Below, one piece after another: positions 14,721 to 21,415 of a DNA stretch of 21,639 nt. The translations under genes and the position numbers were made by a program. Source of the DNA: Gammaproteobacteria bacterium (GTDB lineage Bacteria > Pseudomonadota > Gammaproteobacteria > HK1); assembly GCA_013042035.1 (NCBI GenBank), contig JABDQX010000417.1, positions 1-21,639 of the forward strand, given 5' to 3'. The notes beneath the pieces were generated by a model. The model worked only from the letters and a program-made list of their open reading frames with translations, made no database searches and was not told where the DNA came from. Each line of letters opens with the position of its first letter. Position 1 is the stretch's first letter.

Positions 14721-14757
14721 TGATTTTGTGAAGCAAAATCACGCGGAGCAAAATTAT
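14721..14757 (+). repeat. Palindromic repeat in the glmU leader
   Basis: GATTTTG (14722-14728) pairs with CAAAATC (14734-14740) across TGAAG; then CGCGGAG and CAAAATTAT (14749-14757) follow, ending 3 nt before the glmU ATG. The order of blocks matches the double hairpin before atpG, and CAAAATTA also ends the ddlB palindrome, so it appears to be a family member that lost one arm of the second hairpin. Confidence 0.55.
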
Positions 14758-14760
14758 TCC

Positions 14761-16155
14761 ATGTCCCTCTCCCTTACTGCTGTAATCCTCGCCGCAGGGC
14801 AAGGCAAACGGATGAAGTCCGCCTATCCCAAAATCTTGCATCGGTTGGGCGGTCGAATGTTGCTTGAATTCGTCATTGATGCTGCTTTAATGCTCGATTC
14901 GCAAAAGATTCACGTGGTGTATGGCCATGGTGGCGAACAAATCATGGCGGCCTTTCCTGACCGGGCTCAAGACTCGGTTTCCCATACCACCTCCCATATT
15001 AACTGGGTACCTCAGACTCTCCAGCTCGGCACCGGCCACGCAGTGGAACAGGCCATGGCGCATATCCCCGATGATGTCCTGGTGTTGGTGCTCTATGGTG
15101 ACGTACCCCTTATAAAACCCGTGATGCTGACAGAGGTCGTTTCCAAGGTTGGGGAGCACAGCATCGGTCTTGTTACGGTGCGCTTACCGGACCCTTCCGG
15201 GTATGGCCGCATCGTGCGTGACGACCAGGGGTGTGTGTTCGGCATTGTCGAGGAAAAAGACGCCAGTGACGCCGAGCGGGGTATTACCGAAGTCAATACC
15301 GGCATCATGGCGGTTCCGGCCAGCCGTCTCCGGGGCTGGCTGTCGTTGTTGACGCAGGACAATGCCCAGGGGGAGTTCTACTTGACCGATATCATCGGAT
15401 TCGCCGTCCGGGAGGGCATCGCGGTGGAAACGGTGATGCCGGAATCCATAGAGGAGGTATTGGGCGTGAATGACCGTATTCAACTTGCAGAGCTTGAACG
15501 TTACCACCAACGGGAACAGGTCCGTGCGCTCATGGCGACCGGCGTCACCGTGCGAGACCCCGCCAGATTGGATATTCGGGGTGATGTTACTGCCGGCCAG
15601 GATGTCACCATTGATGTAAATGTCATTCTGGAAGGAAAGGTTGTTATCGGTGATGGCGTCACCATTGGCCCCAACACCATTATTCGGGATACCGAGATTG
15701 GCGACGGCACCCAAATTCAGGCCAATTGCGTACTCGAAGAGGCCGTGGTCGGCAAGGATTGCCGGATCGGACCGTTCGCGCGCCTGCGCCCCCAGGCGCG
15801 GCTGGCCGACCGAGCGCACATCGGCAACTTCGTCGAGATAAAAAAGTCCCACGTGGGAGAGGGGTCCAAGGTCAATCATCTCACCTACATCGGGGACGCC
15901 GAAATTGGCCGCGATGTCAACGTGGGCGCGGGTACCGTGACCTGCAACTACGATGGTGTAAACAAACATCGTACCGAGATTAGGGATGCCGTATTTATCG
16001 GTTCCGGCACTATGCTGGTAGCCCCTGTCACCATCGGCGCCGGGGGCACGATTGGTGCCGGATCCACGATTACCAAGGATACCCCACCCGACAAACTTAC
16101 CGTGGAACGTAGTCGGCAAGTGACGATGAGGGGTTGGCGGCGCTCTACCCGGTAA
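14761..16155 (+). CDS. glmU: Bifunctional GlmU: GlcN-1-P acetyltransferase / GlcNAc-1-P uridyltransferase
   Basis: GlmU acetylates glucosamine-1-phosphate and transfers UMP to make UDP-GlcNAc, the precursor of peptidoglycan and LPS. From ATG 14761 the product is 464 aa (E. coli 456). The N-terminal uridyltransferase has LTAVILAAGQGKRMKSAYPK (5-24), LQLGTGHAVEQA (88-99), LYGDVPLI (111-118), EEKDASDAERGITEVNTGI (164-182) and EGVND-like LGVNDRIQLA (234-243). The C-terminal left-handed beta-helix with hexapeptide repeats starts near 267 and holds IGPFARLRP, NFVEIKKS, the catalytic-His region NHLTYIGDAEIG (H373) and GAGTVTCNYDGVNKHRTEI. A GTG at 14728 would add 11 residues lying in the palindromic leader and has no ribosome site. 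GCGGAG lies 13 nt before 14761, rather far. Base composition is noticeably richer in GC in the second half. Confidence 0.96.
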   Translation: MSLSLTAVILAAGQGKRMKSAYPKILHRLGGRMLLEFVIDAALMLDSQKIHVVYGHGGEQIMAAFPDRAQDSVSHTTSHINWVPQTLQLGTGHAVEQAMAHIPDDVLVLVLYGDVPLIKPVMLTEVVSKVGEHSIGLVTVRLPDPSGYGRIVRDDQGCVFGIVEEKDASDAERGITEVNTGIMAVPASRLRGWLSLLTQDNAQGEFYLTDIIGFAVREGIAVETVMPESIEEVLGVNDRIQLAELERYHQREQVRALMATGVTVRDPARLDIRGDVTAGQDVTIDVNVILEGKVVIGDGVTIGPNTIIRDTEIGDGTQIQANCVLEEAVVGKDCRIGPFARLRPQARLADRAHIGNFVEIKKSHVGEGSKVNHLTYIGDAEIGRDVNVGAGTVTCNYDGVNKHRTEIRDAVFIGSGTMLVAPVTIGAGGTIGAGSTITKDTPPDKLTVERSRQVTMRGWRRSTR

Positions 16156-16236
16156 TTTTTCACCGACTGCCTTTAGTACGCTGTCAAAAATTACCTATCA
16201 TTTTGAGCTGTATGCAAGCGCATCTTGCACTCCTTC

Positions 16237-16289
16237 GCGGCGTTAAAAATTCGTTCAAAATGCTCATCCCATATAAACGCCGCTTTTTT
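16237..16289 (+). terminator. Probable intrinsic terminator after glmU
   Basis: GCGGCGTT (16237-16244) and AACGCCGC (16276-16283) form a perfect 8-bp GC-rich stem with a 31-nt loop, followed at once by TTTTTT (16284-16289). It lies 82 nt after the glmU stop and would end the long parB/atp/glmU transcript. The large loop is unusual. No other strong terminator is seen between ftsZ and this point. The rest of the 199-bp glmU-ybeY gap holds no gene. Confidence 0.6.
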
Positions 16290-16337
16290 ACGCATTTTTG
16301 CCTTGCTATGAAGCACAATCCGGGTTTTGCATTTACC

Positions 16338-16358
16338 TCATTTTGTGAATCAAAATGA
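16338..16358 (+). repeat. Palindrome containing the ybeY start codon
   Basis: TCATTTTG (16338-16345), loop TGAAT, CAAAATGA (16351-16358). The ybeY ATG (16355-16357) is inside the right arm. Same ATTTTG/CAAAAT core and loop position as the glmU leader palindrome (loop TGAAG). No ribosome site is visible upstream. Confidence 0.7.
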
Positions 16359-16897
16359 TTAATATCCAACACGCTACGATTGAGACCACTCTACCCACCG
16401 ACGAGGACATCCACACGTGGGTCGATGCAGTACTTAAGTTGGCGGTGGAAATGAACACGGATTCCATATCCGAAAAACAAAACGCCCAAACTCTACTCCG
16501 CGCAGCGGAGCTGTCTCCGAATTCGAATCCAAACACCTTGCGTTCGAATTCGGATATTGAGTTGACAGTCCGCATCGTGGACGAAGAAGAAATTATCGAG
16601 CTGAACCGGCGATACCGGGGGCAGGAAAAAGCGACCAATGTTCTATCTTTTCCCTGTGAGTTACCGGAGTCCCTGGGTCTGAACTTGCTCGGTGATATTG
16701 TGGTATGTGCGCCGGTTGTAAAAAGCGAGGCCGATAGTCAACACAAGGAACACCAGGCACACTGGGCGCACATGATTGTGCACGGAACCTTGCATCTGCT
16801 TGGGTTCGACCATGTATCCGAAACACAAGCGCTGAAAATGGAATCCCTTGAAACGAGAGTGCTTGCCCACTTGGGATTCCCGGATCCGTACCATTAG
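16355..16897 (+). CDS. ybeY: Endoribonuclease YbeY with an extra internal segment
   Basis: YbeY is a zinc-dependent single-strand RNase needed for 16S rRNA 3'-end maturation and ribosome quality control. The 180-aa product carries the family motif HMIVHGTLHLLGFDH (139-153), with zinc ligands H143, H147 and H153, and also ELTVRIVDEEEI (69-80), RYRGQEKATNVLSFP (86-100) and LLGDIVVCAPVV (111-122). Against E. coli YbeY (155 aa, from memory) it has about 33 extra residues between the first helix (HTWVDAVL, 20-27) and ELTVRIVD. Residues 48-67 of this segment are encoded by two DNA palindromes (separate entry). The metal site is intact, so the protein is probably active. The ATG lies in a palindrome and has no visible Shine-Dalgarno sequence. 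corC begins 7 nt after the stop, an arrangement shared with E. coli. Confidence 0.95.
   Translation: MINIQHATIETTLPTDEDIHTWVDAVLKLAVEMNTDSISEKQNAQTLLRAAELSPNSNPNTLRSNSDIELTVRIVDEEEIIELNRRYRGQEKATNVLSFPCELPESLGLNLLGDIVVCAPVVKSEADSQHKEHQAHWAHMIVHGTLHLLGFDHVSETQALKMESLETRVLAHLGFPDPYH
16496..16554 (+). repeat. Two palindromes inserted in frame in ybeY
   Basis: CTCCGC (16496-16501)/GCGGAG (16505-16510) with loop GCA, then TCCGAATTCGAA (16516-16527)/TTCGAATTCGGA (16543-16554), a perfect 12-bp stem with a 15-nt loop. They encode residues 48-52 and 54-67 and coincide with the segment missing from E. coli YbeY. The reading frame is kept, as with in-frame palindromic elements known from Rickettsia genomes. 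Confidence 0.75.
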
Positions 16898-16904
16898 AAA
16901 AACT

Positions 16905-17747
16905 ATGAACGATGACAAATCGGGTCCCGAATCAGGGGGCCAATCGTGGCTTGAGCGTTTGGGGGATGCATTGCTGGCCAAGCCGCGCGATCAGGAGCAG
17001 CTCATCAGTGTCCTGCGCGATGCGGAAAACCGCAACCTTCTGGATGCCGAAACGCTGGGCATGATCGAAGGCGTATTGCAGGTAACCGAGTTGCAGGTCC
17101 GCCATATCATGGTTCCTCGCGCCCAGATGGTCGTCGTGGAAGGAGAGCGCTCTCCCGAGGAATTCATCTCGATAATCACCGACTCCGCCCATTCCCGGTT
17201 TCCCATCATTGGCGATAATCGGGATGAAATTCAGGGCATCCTGCTTGCCAAGGATCTGCTTAATTACTTTAGCAGGAACGACAGAGGAAAGTTCAATATC
17301 CGGGACATCATGCGCCCGGCAATATTCATCCCGGAAAGCAAGCGGCTAAATGTGCTTTTACGGGAATTTCGCGAAAATCGCAATCATATGGCTATCGTCG
17401 TGGATGAGTACGGCGGCATTTCCGGACTGGTGACCATCGAAGATGTCCTGGAGCAGATCGTGGGCGAAATCGATGATGAACACGATGTCGATGACGCCTG
17501 GTATATCAGGCCGCAAAGTGACCAGGAATATATTATCAAGGCGCTGACGCCCATTGAAGAATTCAACGAATATTTCCATACCAATTTCAGCGATCGGGAG
17601 TTCGATACGATTGGTGGGGTAGTCGTCAGCACCTTTGGCTACCTGCCAAGACGTGGCGAGGCCAGGGATGTCGAAGGTTTTACCTTTACGGTATTTCAGA
17701 CCAGCAAACGTCGCGTCAGCCTGTTCAAACTTCGTGCTCCGCAATGA
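16905..17747 (+). CDS. corC: CorC/YbeX-type CBS-domain protein
   Basis: CorC (YbeX) proteins are cytoplasmic CBS-pair proteins linked to magnesium/cobalt efflux and, more recently, to ribosome metabolism. From ATG 16905 the product is 280 aa (E. coli 292). It has a short N-terminal segment (WLERLGDALLAKPRDQEQL), two CBS motifs (about 65-125 and 131-187; VRHIMVPRAQM, FPIIGDNRDEIQGILLAKDLL, IVVDEYGGISGLVTIEDVLEQIVGEIDDE) and the C-terminal CorC_HlyC transporter-associated domain (about 200-278, DTIGGVVVSTFGYLPRRGE). No membrane segment is present. An upstream TTG frame overlapping ybeY is rejected. The stop overlaps the next gene's ATG (ATGA), indicating translational coupling. In E. coli lnt follows; here a DUF2062 protein does. 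Confidence 0.94.
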   Translation: MNDDKSGPESGGQSWLERLGDALLAKPRDQEQLISVLRDAENRNLLDAETLGMIEGVLQVTELQVRHIMVPRAQMVVVEGERSPEEFISIITDSAHSRFPIIGDNRDEIQGILLAKDLLNYFSRNDRGKFNIRDIMRPAIFIPESKRLNVLLREFRENRNHMAIVVDEYGGISGLVTIEDVLEQIVGEIDDEHDVDDAWYIRPQSDQEYIIKALTPIEEFNEYFHTNFSDREFDTIGGVVVSTFGYLPRRGEARDVEGFTFTVFQTSKRRVSLFKLRAPQ

Positions 17748-18286
17748 TCCGCAAACATTTACGACGCATTCTGCCGTCTAAAAGACAAATCCGTGAAAAC
17801 GGCACCTACGCGCGCCTGTTTGGCAAATTGTTGCACAATCCGCGCCTGTGGCGTTTGAATCGGAATTCGGTAGCGCGAGGTGTTTCCGTTGGCATGTTCA
17901 TCGCTTTTATCCCGATGCCGTTCCAGATGCTCCTTGCCGCTGCGGTGGCCATTGCCATCGGTTGCAATCTTCCTATCGCCGTCGTCTTTGTCTGGATAAG
18001 CAATCCCGTTACCATTCCGCCACTGTTTTACGCCGCCTACAAGGTTGGTGCCGTTCTTCTTCACCAAGCCCCAGAGGCCATTGAGTTTCAATGGACCATG
18101 GAATGGATTCTTGCAAGGCTTATTGATATCTGGCAACCATTGTTACTTGGTTGCGCCGTATTGGGACTGGCGTCCGCGGCTGTGGGTAATGTGCTCGTTC
18201 GGATGATCTGGTATTTGCAGATCATGCCTCGCTGGTATGCGCGTCGGTATCGGCGGATGCGGCGGGGGGGAAATTCTATACCTTGA
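17744..18286 (+). CDS. DUF2062 family membrane protein
   Basis: The 180-aa protein matches the DUF2062 pattern: basic start, NPRLWRLNRNSVARGVSVGMFIAFIPMPFQMLLAAAVAIA in overlapping conserved stretches (from about 32), then NLPIAVVFVWISNPVTIPPLFYAAYKVG. Three hydrophobic segments are visible (about 46-75, 78-110 and 134-158), and the C-terminus is highly basic (RRYRRMRRGG). The function of the family is unsettled; members occur next to glycosyltransferase or envelope genes. The ATG overlaps the corC stop by four bases, so the two are co-translated. No clear T-rich terminator follows, only a weak hairpin (AATGGTA/TACCATT, 18327-18354). Confidence 0.88.
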   Translation: MIRKHLRRILPSKRQIRENGTYARLFGKLLHNPRLWRLNRNSVARGVSVGMFIAFIPMPFQMLLAAAVAIAIGCNLPIAVVFVWISNPVTIPPLFYAAYKVGAVLLHQAPEAIEFQWTMEWILARLIDIWQPLLLGCAVLGLASAAVGNVLVRMIWYLQIMPRWYARRYRRMRRGGNSIP

Positions 18287-18373
18287 ATGCTCCGTTTCTT
18301 TAGTTCTGAAAACAGTTAGCGCACCAAATGGTATTAAGGATTACGCTTACCATTGATAGGGTTACGCACCTTA

Positions 18374-18537
18374 GAGCCTGTTTAGTTAAAGTGATATCGG
18401 CTGCAAAAGCGGTAGAATCGGTCCATGATTTGCGTAAATTCTTGGCCAATGGTTCACTATTGTTGACCTCGAATTTGTGAAAAAATGGCCTCGATTTCCC
18501 ACTTTTTCGCTACGATACCCTTCAACAAAACAGCCTC
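18374..18537. mobile_element. 164-bp MITE-like element with TTA target duplication
   Basis: The left end GAGCCTGTTTAGTTAAAGTG and the right end read inward, GAGGCTGTTTTGTTGAAGGG, agree at 16 of the first 20 positions, and TTA flanks both sides (18371-18373 and 18538-18540). A three-base TNA duplication and GAG-starting ends fit the IS1031 branch of the IS5 family. No ORF lies inside, so it would be a non-autonomous derivative. It occupies most of the 340-bp spacer 18287-18626, which has no gene. A further GAGCCTG in inverse orientation sits at 18577-18583 and could be an alternative end. Confidence 0.6.
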
Positions 18538-18583
18538 TTAATACATCAGCGTCCGTTTTGCCGAAAGTTTAAAATTCAGGCTC

Positions 18584-18626
18584 TAATTCCCGCCTCGGTC
18601 GCCGAAGACGATCGAGGCGGGAATTA
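18584..18626 (-). terminator. Strong hairpin right after the acidic-protein gene
   Basis: TAATTCCCGCCTCG (18584-18597) and CGAGGCGGGAATTA (18613-18626) form a perfect 14-bp stem with a 15-nt loop, abutting the stop codon of the minus-strand gene. On the minus strand an AATTTTAAA stretch, not a clean T-run, follows about 7 nt later. It is most likely a terminator or 3' stabiliser for the minus-strand pair, and could also insulate it from the convergent corC/DUF2062 transcript. Confidence 0.65.
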
Positions 18627-19001
18627 TCAGTCGTCCAACCCCTGTTGCTCCGCTTCGAACAGCAGATTGGCAATCTCGTGGAAGTTTTCTTTCTCGGCGA
18701 GCTGGGAAATTTCCATCCAGGGCGCCCCCTCATCGATCGCCTTTGCCGTTTCGCTGGTGTCGGGCAGGTTTTTCCGAAGCTCCGCGATCTGTTCCGAGAT
18801 CCTCTGGCCAATCTCCGATGCCTTCGGTTCGTCTCCCTCGATCCAATCCTTTTCCTCCCCGACGAAACGGCCTTCCTCGACGCTGGCCTTTTCTCTATCG
18901 ATGGTCGTTGCCCCTTTATCGATTACCGGATTGTCCCCTTCCGTCCAATCCCTTTCCTCTTCGACAAAGATCCCTTCCTCTTCTTTCGTTCGTTTGTTCA
19001 T
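18627..19001 (-). CDS. Small acidic protein with a duplicated module, unknown function
   Basis: I do not recognise a family. The 124-aa product is strongly acidic, soluble, and has no signal peptide. EEGIFVEEERDWTEGDNP (8-25) and EEGRFVGEEKDWIEGDEP (42-59) are a direct duplication with a 34-residue period, 13 of 18 identical. The second half (60-124) looks helical: IGQRISEQIAELRKNL, then EISQLAEKENFHEIANLLFEAEQQ. The gene is supported by a good ribosome site (AGGAG, plus-strand 19010-19014, 8 nt before the ATG), by the terminator-like hairpin adjoining its stop, and by the preserved repeat, which is best explained at protein level. It lies 85 nt downstream of the M48 gene on the same strand and may be co-transcribed. 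Long plus-strand frames over it look like shadows. Confidence 0.75.
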   Translation of the reverse strand: MNKRTKEEEGIFVEEERDWTEGDNPVIDKGATTIDREKASVEEGRFVGEEKDWIEGDEPKASEIGQRISEQIAELRKNLPDTSETAKAIDEGAPWMEISQLAEKENFHEIANLLFEAEQQGLDD

Positions 19002-19018
19002 TGAATTTTCTCCTATAA

Positions 19019-19037
19019 ATTCCGACTACGCCGGAAT
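19019..19037 (-). promoter_or_regulatory. Small hairpin before the acidic-protein ribosome site
   Basis: ATTCCG (19019-19024)/CGGAAT (19032-19037) with a 7-nt loop lies just upstream of the AGGAG of the minus-strand acidic gene. It may separate expression of this gene from the M48 gene upstream, as a processing or attenuation site. No promoter boxes could be assigned with confidence in the 85-nt gap. Confidence 0.3.
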
Positions 19038-19086
19038 CTATCCGGTGGGATTTTTAGCCTATTCTATGCGTAAACTCGGGGCAGTA

Positions 19087-20562
19087 CTACCGAACCAGCT
19101 TTATCCAGTCACCCGGACGCGGTTCTCCATGTGGGTAATGCCCATTCAACAGTCGCAACTGTTCCGTGGGGTAATTCAACAGCGGGGCCTTTTTGGCCAG
19201 TTCATCATAGCGGGTCTTGGTTTTTACTTTTGTGATCGTGATCCGCCGCGCCTTGGTAAGTGGCCGCTCCGCACTCGTCAGGGCATGCAGGCTGCGCGCG
19301 GTGGCAAGGAAATCCGGACTGTATTCGCGCAATTTCCTTTCGCTTTTCGCGCTGCCCACGAAGATATAGGCATTGTCCTCGTAATAAATGGCGGTTACCC
19401 GCGCGGGCCGCGAGCCAGAGGTGACCGTACCGGTGTACCCCGGCAAACGCCCCGCATTCACCGATTTTCCATTACGCAGCTTTTTAAGTTTCAGCCGCTG
19501 GCGGAGAAATTCACGCGGTGGTATGCGTTTATTGAGATCCTGAACGGTAATCTGTAACAGGGCATCGTTGGTGCGTGGTTGGGCGGTCAGCTTGTCAGGC
19601 TGATTTTTGACCCGCCAGCCCGCAGGAAAGGTAAGGCCGAAATCCAGATCCCGGTGATAAAATCCGTTGCCCCGCACTACCCCATCCTGAACGCCTTGGC
19701 CGAAGACAAGACCATTGAGCCTCGTGAGAAATCCATTTCGTCCGACCTTGTGGGATGCGTTGGGTTGCAAAAAGACATTGGCGCTCGCGATAACCTCCTT
19801 TAGCCGGGTATCATTATCCGGATGGGTGGAAAACAGACCGTGGTATACCTTGGATTCCCGGTCTTCCTCCTTTGCTCGCTGTTTCTCGAACAGCTCGTGG
19901 TTTTTGAGTACCCGGATTACACCAATCATCGCTTCGGGGTCATAGCCGCTTTTGGCAAGGTATTCGGCCCCCAGCCGATCCGCTTCCAGTTCGTGCTCGC
20001 GCCCATAACCGCGCAGCAGTGCCCCGCCCAGGAGATTCACGAGATCGCTGACCCCCGGCGTGCCTAACCCCGGAACCAAAATGCCGCCAATGGTAAGGCC
20101 GAGGCTTGTCGCTTGCTGCGCGGTATATTGGCGGACACTGTGACGGGCCGTCACATGGCCTGCCTCGTGTCCCAGCACCGCCGCGAGCTCGGCCTCGGAA
20201 TTGAGATAGGCGAGCATGCCACGGGTGATATAGATATATCCGCCGGGTAGGGCAAACGCATTGACATCCTCGCTGTCCAGGATCGTGAAACGGTAGACAA
20301 GTTCGGGTCTGTGGCTTTTGGACACCACCCGTTGCCCAATTTTCCGCACATAGGCCTGCAGGCGTGGATTTTCGTACACCCCGTATTTTCTGATAATCTG
20401 CCGGTGGCTTGTCCGGCCAACGCGAATTTCATCGCTTTCGGACATCAGAACGAATTCCGATGTCCCGGAAACCGGATTCTGGGCGCAGCCTCCGGCCATG
20501 AGGATAGAGAACAGGGATAAAAACGCTGCGCGTTTACATAGATACACAAAGGTGTTACGCAT
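19087..20562 (-). CDS. M48-family zinc metalloprotease, lipoprotein (BepA/YfgC-like)
   Basis: The 491-aa product is probably an outer-membrane-anchored periplasmic protease or chaperone of the BepA/LoiP group, which act in outer-membrane protein quality control. It has a lipoprotein signal ending in LMAGGC (Cys26), then NPVSGTSEFVLMSESDEIRVG as in the group, ALPGGYIYITRGML (104-117), the zinc motif HEAGH (132-136) and the third-ligand motif ELEADRLGAEYLAKSGYDP (191-209), followed by FSTHPDNDTRL (244-254). Unlike BepA, no clear TPR region follows; residues 300-425 form an unrecognised domain and the tail TEQLRLLNGHYPHGEPRPGDWIKLV resembles a LysM-like end seen in some longer M48 proteins. The ATG has only a weak ribosome site (AAGAG) and overlaps the start codon of the divergent M23 gene. 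Confidence 0.93.
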   Translation of the reverse strand: MRNTFVYLCKRAAFLSLFSILMAGGCAQNPVSGTSEFVLMSESDEIRVGRTSHRQIIRKYGVYENPRLQAYVRKIGQRVVSKSHRPELVYRFTILDSEDVNAFALPGGYIYITRGMLAYLNSEAELAAVLGHEAGHVTARHSVRQYTAQQATSLGLTIGGILVPGLGTPGVSDLVNLLGGALLRGYGREHELEADRLGAEYLAKSGYDPEAMIGVIRVLKNHELFEKQRAKEEDRESKVYHGLFSTHPDNDTRLKEVIASANVFLQPNASHKVGRNGFLTRLNGLVFGQGVQDGVVRGNGFYHRDLDFGLTFPAGWRVKNQPDKLTAQPRTNDALLQITVQDLNKRIPPREFLRQRLKLKKLRNGKSVNAGRLPGYTGTVTSGSRPARVTAIYYEDNAYIFVGSAKSERKLREYSPDFLATARSLHALTSAERPLTKARRITITKVKTKTRYDELAKKAPLLNYPTEQLRLLNGHYPHGEPRPGDWIKLVR

Positions 20563-21412
20563 GTTATCTCTTGATTTTTCACATCCCGCGAAGCGGGTCC
20601 GTATTATTTACCGGGTAGGCCTTGTTTTCGCCAGTCTCATGCTTTTTTGCCACGCGGCTTTTGCCGACGGGCTGGAACTGACGGGTTCCCTGATCCAAGG
20701 TGGGCTCGTTCAGGGCCACACGGATCCGCAAGCCCATGTCGTCTTCAAGGGCCGCCCTGTCCGCGTGTCATCGGAAGGCCTGTTCCTCATCGGTTTCAAC
20801 CGGGATGAAGCACCCAGGGCCAGCCTTATCATAACGTTTCCCGATGGCCACAAAAAGACGGAAACGCTCTCCATCGCACAGCGCGAATACGATATCCAGC
20901 GTATCGATGGATTACCTCCCGGTAAGGTATCGCCCACCAAAGAGCACCTTACCAGGATTCGCGCCGAGGCGGCTCAGGTCGGGGGGGCGCGAACCCGGAA
21001 TGACGCACGAACGGATTTTCTGGCGGGTTTCATCCGGCCCGTGGAAGGCCGGATCAGCGGCGTATACGGTAGCCAGCGCATCCTTAACGGCCAAGCACGC
21101 AGGCCGCATTTCGGTATCGATATCGCGGCACCGGAAGGCACGCCGGTCCGCGCGCCGGCAAGTGGCGTCGTCACCCTTGCCCATTCGGATATGTTCTATT
21201 CGGGCGGCACGATGATCCTCGATCATGGGCACGGCTTGTCCTCGTCTTTCCTTCACCTGCAACGGATCCTGGTGGAGGAGGGCGAATATGTCCGGCAAGG
21301 CGACATTATTGCCAAGGTAGGCGCCACCGGACGCGTCACGGGGGCGCATCTGGATTGGCGGGTGAATCTGTTCAAAACGCGGCTGGATCCGGGGTTGTTG
21401 GTGAGCTACTAA
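20561..21412 (+). CDS. M23-family (LytM-like) peptidase, exported
   Basis: The 283-aa product looks like a periplasmic peptidoglycan endopeptidase or amidase activator. From ATG 20561 (AAAGGTG about 7 nt upstream) it has a basic start, a hydrophobic segment (about 18-34) and a likely cleavage after AFA (36). A beta-rich N-terminal domain (about 38-115) follows, then the M23 domain: IRPVEGRISGVYGSQR (158-173), zinc ligands in HFGID (H183, D187), APEGTPVRAPASGVV (190-204), LDHGHGLSSSFLHL (220-233, H232) and GAHLDWRVNL (261-270). The last motif reads HLD rather than the common HLH, so the usual second His ligand is Asp265; I recall HLDW in a proteobacterial M23 subgroup. An in-frame ATG at 20498 would run antiparallel inside the M48 gene and spoil the signal peptide, so it is rejected. 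Confidence 0.92.
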   Translation: MLSLDFSHPAKRVRIIYRVGLVFASLMLFCHAAFADGLELTGSLIQGGLVQGHTDPQAHVVFKGRPVRVSSEGLFLIGFNRDEAPRASLIITFPDGHKKTETLSIAQREYDIQRIDGLPPGKVSPTKEHLTRIRAEAAQVGGARTRNDARTDFLAGFIRPVEGRISGVYGSQRILNGQARRPHFGIDIAAPEGTPVRAPASGVVTLAHSDMFYSGGTMILDHGHGLSSSFLHLQRILVEEGEYVRQGDIIAKVGATGRVTGAHLDWRVNLFKTRLDPGLLVSY

Positions 21413-21415
21413 GAC

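Noticed and set aside
15846..15861. Possible parS (TCCCACGTGGGA) in glmU
   Set aside because: Shares only the CACGTG core with the parS consensus and falls in conserved GlmU codons (KKSHVGEGS); likely chance.
16516..16554. TTCGAATCC-like T-loop suggesting a tRNA fragment in ybeY
   Set aside because: No acceptor, D or anticodon stems around it; explained by the palindrome.
18667..19557. 296-codon plus-strand frame over the acidic-protein and M48 genes
   Set aside because: Antisense to two well supported genes, Ser/Phe-rich shadow composition, no ribosome site; the minus strand carries clear motifs.
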